A stretch of 64,000 nucleotides of DNA from Pithys albifrons albifrons. Lineage: Eukaryota; Chordata; Aves; Passeriformes; Thamnophilidae. The stretch is taken from assembly GCF_047495875.1 (NCBI RefSeq), contig NC_092472.1, positions 769,849 through 833,848 of the forward strand. The letters are read 5' to 3'. A program made the position numbers and the translations under genes. Every line of letters begins with the position of its first letter. The stretch's first letter is position 1. Positions 25,658-35,803 of this stretch are shown piece by piece. The notes beneath the pieces are model-generated. The model worked only from the letters and a program-made list of their open reading frames with translations, was not told the DNA's origin and did not search any database.

Positions 25658-27742
25658 CTGCTATGGTAGAAGATAAATTCTTATTCTTCTGCTTGATTAA
25701 TGGAGTGAATTGCTTCTTCAAGGGACCTGATGCCATGCAGGGACCAGGAGTGACAGGACGGTAGGTGAGGAGGGAGGAAAAAGGCAGTGATTATGGCAAC
25801 GTTTGTTAGTGCATCTCTGAGTCCTACACTGGAACTGACCGGCTTAAAAGCAGAATTTAATCAAATTCACAGTGCAAAATGTAGATAGGAGTGTCTGTGC
25901 TTACAATGAAAAGCCTTTTTGGTTTCCTATAGCACAGGCATAGAGAGAAGTGGACCTACCTCCGAGTCTACATCAGCAACTCATTTGTCAAAGAGCAAGG
26001 GAAAAAGTGAGTAATGAAAGTTTATGGAGCATATTTTCTTCTCAACATGCTATTAGCAGTAATGGGAAATACACTCAGAATGCAGGGAGTGTGCCCCCTC
26101 GTGTGCTTAATGATCTTGCTCCCAGGTTCCTACTGAATCTCACACACTTTGTGCTCTCTGAAATGTTTCTGCACTGTAATTTAAGAAGGGGTAAATTATA
26201 TTGCTGACCTTAGTTAATTGCTGTTGGGGAAGCAATATCATAACCAAGAGCAAGATGCATCAAAAAGACCTGAGCTTGATCTTCCACTTTCTGAAACGTA
26301 TTCTCATGTTATTAAAGTACAGTCACTCAGGATGCAGCGTTCGGGAAGCAGATATTTGGTCAGATCACTGAATCAGGCTTTGGTGGCACTTGTTTGCTCC
26401 TGAAGGTGTAATAGTTGTTTCCTGCTTTGGAGTTTTAGCAGGAGCAGAATATAAACTCTCCTGCAGTTTTCTTTTCTATACCAAGCAAGGGTTTTTTCCT
26501 TTGAAAATTAAATCAAATGAGCAAAGCAGAAGTGAGGGTAGAGAGCATGGAAAATTATGATGTTGTGCTCGTAATTCTTTTTCTTGTTTTATAGACTATA
26601 GACCTTAAATATATGTTAGTCCTCTTTGGGTGTCACTGGAGAATTGAGGTGTATAATACAAAAGCACAGGTTTGTTATTGGGAATGAATGCAGAAAGGGG
26701 ATCCTTCTCCACTAACTTTTGACATGAGCCCTGATGATTCATATTTGGGGAGTTGACGTCATTGCCATATAACACTGGGTTTGGTGACTTCAGGGGTAAT
26801 GTAGAGAGCCTTTGCATGGACACACGGCTGTGGCTTGCAGGTGGTGGGCTGCTCAAGGACTTGGTTGTTCTCACTGTAATGACCATGGTAGGGTGGTGGA
26901 AATCACCCCTGATTTTCAGCTTGAAGGGCCAAAGACTTCCAGTCAAGAGTAAAAGGTTGCAAGTGGGAGAGGTTGCTCTCTGGTGAAGGGCATGAGGCCT
27001 TGATGCCAATGCTGGAGGAAACCACAGCAGTTTGTTTTGTTACATTAGTTGGGGTAATGTCCTATTCCAGTATTTGTGGGGGAAGATCAGGGAGACCTCT
27101 GGTGTGATGGCACACAGTGATGAGGTGACAAGAGATGACTGGTGCCCACAGGCAGCATGTGTTGTGTCAGAGGCCACCTTGTCCTGTTCAAACTTCCTTT
27201 GGGGAAGATGAAATGAGGTGCAGGTCTATGAGGATTTCCAAGCTGTGTCCCATTCCCTAAGGCACCATTTTCTATGGCTCCATGTACAAGTAGAGAACAT
27301 GTCATTGCACACAGGACCGTTTGCTTTTCTCCTCCTGGGGGACAAAGCCCAATCTCCCATCACAAAGGAGCCTCAACACTTGCACCCCTCTCAGGCAGCA
27401 TGCAAGGAGCTCATCTGATGTTCCCAGCCCTCAGGGATAACTGAACAGCTTTCGTAATGCAATGCAGTGTGCCCAGAATGAATGTACAATGACCATGGAG
27501 AGAAATGTAGCAGAGGTTTCTTTTTTGTAGAAGTGATAGTTGCTTCTTGTGTAAGTGCCAGCTCTTTGTCTCCCTTGGAGCACTGAGGAAAGGCCTTGCC
27601 ATGGCAGCTCTTGGCCCACACAGGGGCTGTGTGAGAGGAGAGCTGTGGGAGCCTCATGCTGGGGCACCTACAGATGTGTTGGCACATCTGCCAGATGGCA
27701 CAGGCCTCATGGCACAATGGTGATAAAACTCCTCTGGGATGC
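25658..27742. other. Unique non-coding stretch
   Basis: Nothing recognised. Frames up to 134 codons (minus strand, 26605-27009) show no domain. Confidence 0.4.
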
Positions 27743-28348
27743 TGTCTTGGTTTTCTCCTGGCCCCGTCACTCGAGCAGCTCTCCCCTCCCCCTCAAAGCA
27801 AGGAAAAGGAGAAAAAAACTTCAAAGAAGCTGAGCCAAGTCAGTATATACATATATGTATATTCTCTAAATGTCTGCAATTATATGTATACAATTTGCAC
27901 CCATAATAGGGGAAAGGGAAGGGAAAAAAGGGAAGGGGAAAACAGGGGTGACAAAGAGACAAAAAGCAATGGGTACAAAAGAACACCCCCACCCTCCCAC
28001 CGAGTAAACCAGTACAACACGGTCCCACTGACCAGAGATCACAGATGTACAATAGAGTCCTCTAGGTTCTGCACATCTCGTTGTCTTGATCAGCTCTTAG
28101 AGACTTCTTTAGCCATGGACAGGATCTGGAGAGACTTTCCAACACCAAGAAAACAGATCCTTGAATACCCCTGATGCAGCACACTGTGCAGCAGGATGAT
28201 CATGCTGAGCCAGGTGAATGGGAGAATTGTCACCAAGTGACTTCATAGGAAACTTCTCCTCTTCCCTGGAGCCCAGAAGGAAGAGTTTGTAGTTGTCTAT
28301 TACCACCAGCTCCCATGGCTTTACCATTTGGATAGAGAAGGCAGTCAT
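27743..28348 (-). mobile_element. ERV LTR or LTR-proximal fragment
   Basis: On the minus strand the sequence ends GGCCAGGAGAAAACCAAGACA (reverse of TGTCTTGGTTTTCTCC at 27743), an LTR-like 3' terminus similar to the other LTRs here. Further in, the block has purine- and pyrimidine-rich tracts (27910-27960) and a TA-rich promoter-like stretch near 27843-27890. I recognise the overall layout as an avian ERV 3' region. The far boundary is not defined and no matching target duplication was found. Part of it may be internal, non-LTR sequence. Confidence 0.55.
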
Positions 28349-28497
28349 TTAAGAAAAAACTGTGTGTAAGTTTTCAAATCAACACTTGTTAAAACACTGC
28401 TGGATCATGACAATTGAAATGTTACTGAAATTTTAAAAAATACCAAAAATTTTTTTCTATTTCACCTGCCCCAACTGTTAAAATGGAGCATATCTAA

Positions 28498-29165
28498 ACC
28501 ACAGAATATGCTGAGCTGGAAGGGACCCACAAGGATCATCCAGTCCAACTCCTGGCTCTGCACAGGACCAGCCCCAGGAGTCACACCCTGTGCCCCAGAG
28601 CATCATCCAAACACTCCTGGAGCTCTGGCAGCCTTGGGGCTGTGCCCACTGCCCTGGGGAGCCTGGTCAGTGCCCACCAACCTCTGGGGGAAGAACCTTT
28701 TCCTGAGATCCAACCTAACCCTGCCCTGACACAACTCCAGGCCATTCCCTGGGTGCTGTTCCTGGTCCTCACAGAGCAGAGCTCAGTGCCTGCCCCTCCT
28801 CTGCCCCTCCCAAGGAAGTTGTACCTACAGTGAGGTCTCCCTTTAGTCTCCTCTTCTCCAGCTGAACACACCAAGTGCCCTCAGTGTCCTCACACGCAGC
28901 CCCTCAAGGCCCTTCCCTATTTTCATTGCCCTCCTTTGGACACTCTCTAATGGCTCAATATCTTCTTTCCGTTGTGTCTCCCCAAACTGTCCCCCCATTG
29001 CAGGTGAGGCTGCCCCAGTGCAGAGCAGAGCAGGACAATCCCCTCCCTCTCCCGGCCATGCTGGGCCTGATGCCCCCCAGGACAGGGATGTCCCTCCTGA
29101 CCCCAGGGCACTGCTGACTTGTGGCCAAGTGGCCACAGACCAGCACCCCCAAGGTCCTTCCAAGT
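28498..29165 (-). mobile_element. 5'-truncated CR1 LINE, 3' end (CR1-X-like)
   Basis: Read on the plus strand it begins ACCACAGAATATGCTGAGC, then GGAAGGGACCCACAAGGATC, followed by CR1 3'-terminal and thumb-region sequence to about 29165. The first ~60 bases match the tails of the three tRNA-Ile SINEs in this window, marking this CR1 type as their likely partner. The segment is GC-rich and has no long intact frame. Confidence 0.88.
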
Positions 29166-31282
29166 TTACCTTCCCTTTTTCTATTTTGCTTCTCTTGCTT
29201 TAAGCTTTTTTCTAAAAGAGTGTTGTTTACAAATAATTACATCAGCATTTGCATCCAGACAAATTCTGAGTCAATTTTGCACTTTCCATTACCTGTATCT
29301 CTAAGAATTACTGGCTAATATAAGTGCCAGCTATTGCCATTCATACTCATGTAAATCTCTCTCTTAGATTTTTTGGATATCTTGATTTATTTTAATTGCG
29401 ATTAGAAAAAAAAACAGCAAAGAGAGCAAGTTTGTAAATGGAAAAGGTGTGGCCTAACTTTACCATGATTTGCATATCCTAATCTAACAGGAGTTTTGGA
29501 CAAATTTCTAAAATGCAGGTATGAGATAGCTCTCCACCCTAAGCTCTTAGATCATCTATGTACAACCTCTGTTCTAAAATAAGCCTTGTGCCTCATTATG
29601 TGGCTTGAGAGGAAGAGATTCCTCAGAGCTGCTTACAGATCCTCCTGCAGTGTTTGCCTGGTCAGGGAACAGTGAGTTTTGCTTTGTGTTACTAGAAAAC
29701 CTGAGCCTAACTCAGAGGTGCACATTCACGAATTTCCATGGTGTTGAAGATGTGTTAAAATACACTGTACTTTGCCTGTAGTGGAAGAAACACAGTGCTG
29801 AGGAACAGGTGTGTTTTGAATAAACAGCATGTCTTGGAATGTTGTTTCAAACATCATTGTGAGATTACAAGTCTGGTCTAAAAACTTAATTATTCTATAA
29901 ACTCCTGGGCATTTGAACTTTTATCAGAAAAAGAGATAACAATATTCAGAAAGTTGCTAATCAAAGTTAGTTTTAGCTACCTTGCCTTTGCTGAATCAAA
30001 TGTTAGTATGCCAGTTCCCATGAATCTGTCACTTATAAAATTGTTCAGTTGCTTGCATTGTGTGCTACAGTGATCATATTTTCAGCCTAGAAGTGGACCT
30101 TGGTTGCAATGTCTCTTGTGAAAATCCAGTGAGTGGTGCTGACAGGAGCTGATGGGAAATGAAGGCACTCTGCTCCAGGAGGGACCTGAAGGACTGAGCT
30201 GCAGAAGTCCCTTAGAAAAGCTGGAGGTGGCCCATCCCCACTTTCCCTGCTTGCCATTGAAGAGGACGGAACATATCCCTGATGGGGGGAAGCACACTGG
30301 AAAGAGCAGACAGTTATGGAGGGCCTTGGGAAAGGAGCTGCCCCTGTCTTGGCCAAAGCTGAGATGACTTTGGAGGATGTCTTGGAAGAACCTTAGTGCA
30401 AGGGTGGGTTTGGGCTGTAGGAACCATGTGGATGAGCTCTGGCAGCAGTGAGTACTGCTGATGCTGGTCTGCAGCAGAGCCAGGCCAGCCCTGGAGCTGA
30501 GGCAGAGCCCAGGGCAGAGCAGCTCTTGGGGGGAGAGACCACTCTGTGCTTTCAAAGCATTTAAACACTGCATTGCTGTAGTCACTGCTTACAGGGAATG
30601 TAGAATGAGGTTTCAATCTTCAGAATTTGCTTTCAAGTAGGACTCCATTCCACAGATTAAAAGAAGTTCTGGAGCAACCTTAGCATACAGACAGGCTTCA
30701 GGCTGTAAAACTGCAAGCAGGGAAGTGCAAAGAGAGATAAGGGAAATGGGCTGTCACAATAAAATACAGTCTGCAGGAATATGTTTGTTAAAATCTCTTC
30801 ATTGAGGTGGGAGGAGAGGATTAGTCTTTCGAGAGAGAGTAGATGAAGACTGAAAAATCAGCAAATAGACATTGAAATTGTTCTTTCCAACTTATTTTTT
30901 CTGGAAGACTCACATTTTCTTTGTTAGGAATATTTCCTTGTGTCTTGTGGAGAAGGGGGAATAAATACTCTTGAGAGGCAAAAGAGCTTCATAAACACCT
31001 AAACATGTGTCTGTGTTTACAGACTGTGTAAAACAGGTGGTATGTAGATAACTGGCAGAAATACCATGTAAGGCAGGTGATCATTCTGATGTGGAGAGTT
31101 GACGGGCGGATGAGAACAGAAGAGGGGTGTGATTTCCATGTCCATGCTACGTGCTAAACAGGATGTGTGTATAAATGCATACTTTTTTTTTTTAATTTTT
31201 TTAATTGAGCACTTAAAACTGTGGTGTAGTAGAGTTCATAATCTCTGGTAGAACTTTCTTTTTTTTTTTTTTTCTGGTCCAG
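29166..31282. other. Unique non-coding stretch
   Basis: No gene or repeat family recognised. A 167-codon minus-strand frame at 30082-30585 has no recognisable domain. Poly-T runs lie near 31184-31202 and 31257-31274. Confidence 0.4.
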
Positions 31283-31419
31283 GTCACAGAATATTCTGAG
31301 TTGGAAGCGACTCACAAAGGTCATGGAGTCCAACTCTTAACAGAATGGCCTATGCAGAGACCAAACCCACAGTCTTGGTGTTATTATCACCAGGCTCTAA
31401 CCAACTAAGCTAATCTCAG
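31283..31419 (-). mobile_element. tRNA-Ile-derived SINE with CR1 tail (TguSINE1-like), copy 3
   Basis: On the minus strand it starts CTGAGATTAGCTTAGTTGG, followed by GGTTAGAGCCTGGTGATAAT of the tRNA-Ile head and a CR1 tail ending CCAACTCAGAATATTCTGTG. The B-box region is more decayed than in the other copies. A poly-T run sits just upstream on the plus strand. Confidence 0.8.
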
Positions 31420-34047
31420 GTCATGACATAAAATGTTCATTTGCCTTCTTAGAGAACTTCAATGCCCTAAGGGCAGTGGTGTTATTTGGGAGGATGAGGG
31501 AGGTTTTAACTTGCACTGGAGAACTAAGCTGTGTTGTAGCTCAGTTTCATGAACCCTTGTCTCGAAGCAGAGCAGAATGGATTTGTGTTTTCCTCCTTGA
31601 TGCTGCCCATGGGTCAGCTTATGTTTCTGGGCCTCGGGTAGGTCAAGCCTGGGCTTGGCTTGTGTCCAAAATGCTGTTCAGATGGACACAACCTCAGCAT
31701 TGGGCTGACTTTTTTTTCATTTCTTTTCGGTTATTTGTTTCATTAAGGTTTTGTTCTAGAGTCACAGTTTATGTGTTTTAATAGAGAAATTTGCAATTTT
31801 ATTCACTCAACAAGGTGTTTCACTTACTAGAGCCCCTGGCACATTTAAACAAAATGAATGGCTACATGAGAGTATTTGCCAGTTCCTGTCTTTGAAGTGC
31901 TTTACAATCTAGATGGATCTTTGAGTTGTTTGTTTTAAATTATACTTACAAGATCAAGAAATTTGAAAGGAATATATGATTTCACTTGTAAGGAAATCAA
32001 TTATTTCTTAATTACCTGTTTAATTAAAGTAATTAAATGTTGCAGAGAACAGCTGATTGAAAAAACTCTCAATGCATTACCTTTGCAAAAAACTGGGCTG
32101 CACCAGGAGTAGGAAGCAGAGTTGAAGAAACTGCTCTTTAAACCAGCAGCTCCTCTGAGCATAGCACAGGAGGTCAGTTTGTTCTGCTCCCAAAGAATAT
32201 ATCAGGAGCTAAAGGCAAGGGAGCAAAGCAGAATGAGTTATAAACTTAGTTACATGTCTATCTCTTGTAAAAGTAAAAGCTAATGTGTTTAGGGGAAAAA
32301 TTGTGTGGTAAAAATGTATTTACTTTCTTCAGTATTTTCTTAATCCTCAGAATCCCTTGCTTTTGTAAAATTAGCTGGTTATTTTGTAAGACTGAGGAAT
32401 TGGAGTAGAATAACAGCAAGTCCTTGCTCTGTTTTCATTTCTGCTCAAAATCCTTCATTGCTCCTTCTCTAGACTACCCAAACGTTGTTACTGCATCAGG
32501 TTAAACCACAGTTGCAATGGTAATACAGCTGAAAAAAAAGAGAAAAGAACCCTCATTAGTGATGGCCAAACTGAACTGACTCATTTAGATTAAAATATCA
32601 CTGAAGATGGAACAACTTGGATTTTTACTGGGTTTTCTGGCTTACATGGCTGTGCTTGGGAATCAGGGAAAACTCTCTGGCACTCTAATTTGCTCCCTGT
32701 GCAATGTGCTGAAACAGTTAAAAGCAAATTGTGCACATTTTGTTCAGCCCAACAGACTGGAGGTTTAAAAGACAAGAAGTGCTTCTCAGCATGAATGAAC
32801 TGTGAAATGTGTTTGAGAATGAAGATTTTGATGAGAAGTTGCATTAAAAATCCACTCAGTTTTCCACTTTAAGAGATATCATGTTTATTCCTGCAGAGAA
32901 GTAAAAGTCTCATCTTTTGAATTTCAGAGCATTGCACTGAATAAATTTTTAAAAGATATTTTAATGACAATTGAGATCTGAACCTTCCCCTAAAACTGTG
33001 TTGGGGAAAATCCTCTGTTCTTGAGGTTTCCTTGCTCAGATATAATAACCCTTGAATATTTTAGGCCAAATGCCCTTCCAGACTTACACAAGGTTTTGGC
33101 TCCTAGAAGGCTGGTCTGAGCTAAGCAAAGCTTTTCTGCAGATGGTATTGCAAGTACTGCACCAGAGCCATCCCCAAGCAGACTTAGCTCCTCAGAGGGT
33201 GGTAAATTCTCCTTAGTGTCAGAATAACAATAGAAGTGCTTTTCCAGCCAAGGTGCATTTCACACAGACACTGTAGGTAGATGGACAGCTCACTGCTGCC
33301 TACATGTGTTTGCATGAGTTCCTGAAAAGTACTTGTTAGATAAGGAAATGAAGTGAAATTCTCATAAGTTATATGCAAACATAACCAAAACCAGTTTTCT
33401 TGAAGCACAGAGGGAGACTGATAAAGTTCAGCTGGCACCAAGGGCACAAAATGTAAGTTATCAGATCTAATACCTTCCGTAAGCACTAGTGTCACTTAAC
33501 TATAATAGAAACTGAGATTCAACTTCCACAAAAATATGATAGAACTCTTCTGACTGTGCTGTGGTACATATGCATTGCCAGGAACCCTTTGAAAAATAAC
33601 CATTTTGTGGATTACATGTTACATCTGTGTGTGTGTAGAAAAGAATTTGTGCTGGACCCTCCTCATGATACTTCTTGCAAGTCCTCAAATGGTAGAAGCC
33701 AGCACTTCCTCACAACTTCTTGAAATGATGTCCTTATGTCCCTGCACTGCAGATCTGTCTAGCAGGTTACAGATTTATTCCAGCTCTAGAGTAGCCAGGA
33801 AAATAGAGGTACATTGGGAGGAAGCACTATTGTAACCCATGGGAGGAAAATCTTGTACAGAGCTGTGCCCATCACACTCGCCATCTTGCTCTGCATGTGA
33901 AGAGAATCTTACATCCACATCCCCTCATGCTTTGATTAATTTTTTTGAAAACTATCATTCTGTAATTGATATCAAACCCTTGGGACAAACAGCTGAAGGT
34001 AAACAGCACTATGTGTGCTGGTGTTCAAGAGGGGAACATATGCATTT
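31420..34047. other. AT-rich unique non-coding stretch
   Basis: No gene or repeat recognised. Open frames are under about 105 codons and carry no motif. Confidence 0.45.
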
Positions 34048-34233
34048 ATGGCCAGACTTTGTGAACGAAGATTTGGGAAGGGCTCTCCCCAGATGGGTGT
34101 GCCCTTCCAGCCTGCACAGTGGATTGTTTAGGAGAGGCTCAGTGTGCGCAGAACTGGTCCCACCATTGAAGTCCTGAGGTCCTTCTGCCACGGCTGAGCA
34201 AGCTTGGACAGTGACAGTGAAGTCCTCGGGACT

Positions 34234-34316
34234 GTCACAGCACCCGGTATTAACTGGGGCTGACCCTGCTCAACATCCGAGATCTGATGGGATCGGATGG
34301 CAGGGAGGCATTGAAC
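34234..34316 (-). other. 5S rRNA-like module of the composite SINE, internally deleted
   Basis: On the minus strand it reads CCGATC, then CAGATCTCGGATGTTGAGC, AGGGTCAG and, at its end, ATACCGGGTGCTGTGAC. These match the middle and 3' end of vertebrate 5S rRNA (for example GATCTCGG, the A-box region AAGCAGGGTC, and AATACCGGGTGCTGT). About 25 bases of 5S are missing between them. That is the part containing the intermediate element and C box used by TFIIIA, so promoter activity from this module alone is unlikely. Confidence 0.85.
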
Positions 34317-34328
34317 TGCCAGTGGACG

Positions 34329-34395
34329 GTCCCCACTGAGACTCGCACTCAGGTCCTTGGGATTCAGAGTCCAGAGTTACCCTAAGAGTGGAACA
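34329..34395 (-). other. tRNA-Gln-like head of the composite SINE
   Basis: On the minus strand the 16-base run CTCTGGACTCTGAATC is identical to the anticodon arm of vertebrate tRNA-Gln(CUG). It is preceded by a TTCCA start and a shortened D-arm, and followed by a T-arm-like GAGTGCGAGTCTCAG and GTGGGGACC. The A- and B-box positions of a type 2 polymerase III promoter are recognisable but altered. It is a SINE module and not a tRNA gene: the D-arm has lost bases and the acceptor stem no longer pairs well. Confidence 0.85.
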
Positions 34396-35287
34396 AAGTC
34401 TAAAAGAAACAGTTACCTTTGTTAGCTTTGCAATAGCTGTGAAAAAACTGGGATAAACTTCGTAACCTTAGAATCTCCTCCATACCTCATCTCACCCTTG
34501 AGGAACAGCACAGCCTGTGCAAGCTGGGAGGGTGCAGGCTTCCCCCAGGCTCCCTCCATGGGGACCCTCTGCCTGGGCAGCTGCTGCCTCCCACAGTCCT
34601 GCTGTCCCTGCTGACAACTGCTGCAGGTTCAAAGCAGAGAGGTGTGAGTAACCCACTGCCCTGCTCTCCCCTGTGCCCAGAGAGCCACACAGCCCCCACC
34701 GTGTTTGCCGAGTCAGCTGGCACAGTGCTGGTACAGCTCTGCTGCCCACAGGATCAGGCTGCACAGCACAGTCTGCTGCTGCCAGTGCTGCTGGAAATAA
34801 GGATTCCTGTGTTAGGTATGCAGGGAATGTTTGCAAGATGTTGATTTCTCAGGCCTGACAGAGTTGGAAGGGTTGAGGGTGTATGTCAGCAAGTGAAGTG
34901 TTGAGCTGCTCTCAGAATTCTGCTGAACAGATAGATGTGATTGAAGAGAGACTTTGCATTATTTCTCACTGGGGTGGGGAGGAGTAGGGAGGGTGGGGGA
35001 AGAAGAGGAAGCACATTGTTATTTTGTATGTGGGTTTGCTTTTCTTATCTGGGAAGGAACAAGCAGTCTGCCTAAGCTGTGCTTTTAATTTCTGCTGCCC
35101 TGGCACAAAGGCCAGGTGGGAGGAGAGGGGGAGGAGAAGGGGAAGCTGTGCCTACTGCTGCTCCCACTCAGGGGGATGGTATGGGGGCAGCAGGGTCAGT
35201 CCTTATCCAGTGGGGTGGTACCTTCATCTGCTCTCTTGAGCCCTGTGGTGGAGGAGGCACCAGTCCTTAGTTGTCCATCTCTGTGGG
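34396..35287. other. GC-richer unique non-coding stretch
   Basis: No repeat or gene recognised. The part at 34490-34760 is GC-rich with overlapping frames on both strands, which is typical of chance frames. Confidence 0.4.
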
Positions 35288-35803
35288 TGTGCTGGGTTTG
35301 GCTGGACTAGAGTTGGGTTTCCTCAGTACGACCTGTTTTGGGTTTATGCTGGAAGTACTGTTGGTAAAACAGGGATTTTTTTTCATTACAGCTGAGCAGC
35401 AATTACACAGAGCTAAGGCCTTTTCACCTCACAGGTTGGAGTGGCACAAGGAGTTGGGAGGGGGCACAACCAGGACAGCTGACCCAGACTGATCATAGGG
35501 AATTGCAGATCATATGACATCAAGCTCAGCAATAGACCTGGGGAGGAGGCTGGTGGGGGGCTGCTGCTCAGCAGCTGACTGGGCATTGGGCACAGTATTT
35601 GTTTCCATTTGCATCACTTGTCTTAGAATTTATTTCTCTCTTTTTGCTAACTTTGTTTTCATTGCAATTTATATTTTGTATTATTTTATTTCAATTATTA
35701 AACTTTTTACCTCAGCTCATGAGTTTACTCACAGTTACTCTTCCAATTCTGTCCCCTGCCCCACTGAGGGGTGTGAGCTGTGGCTGGAGTTTAAGCCATG
35801 ACA
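35288..35803 (+). mobile_element. Solo LTR, avian ERVL type
   Basis: It begins TGTGCTGGGTTTGGCTGG and ends TTTAAGCCATGACA. Blocks such as CAGCTGACCCAGACTGATC, CTAAGGCCTTTTCACC and TTATTAAACTTTTTACCTC (poly-A-signal-like) match the LTR at 16.1 kb read in the opposite orientation. Length 516 bp. The flanking 5-mers GTGGG and ATAGG do not agree well, so the target duplication is lost or the edges have changed. The central TATA region is degenerate. Confidence 0.8.

Larger units (their letters stand above)
34048..34395 (-). mobile_element. Composite SINE: tRNA-Gln + 5S rRNA + RTE 5' and 3' ends
   Basis: Four modules follow one another on the minus strand. First is a tRNA-Gln-like head (34395 down to 34329). 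Second is a 5S rRNA-like segment (34316 to 34234). Third is a body (34232 to about 34096) that matches, at roughly 80% by eye, the leader of the RTE-like LINE at 45691-45823. Fourth is a tail (about 34088 to 34048) that matches the last bases of that LINE before its (GAT)n run. It has no coding capacity and would depend on the LINE's endonuclease and reverse transcriptase. The ~350-bp size fits a SINE. I found no clear target duplication. Confidence 0.85.

Noticed and set aside
30082..30585. A 167-codon minus-strand gene
   Set aside because: No domain; several overlapping frames are open in the same GC-richer patch, which suggests chance.
34234..34395. Functional tRNA-Gln or 5S rRNA genes
   Set aside because: The tRNA has a shortened D-arm and a poor acceptor stem, the 5S lacks its internal control region, and both are fused to RTE sequence.
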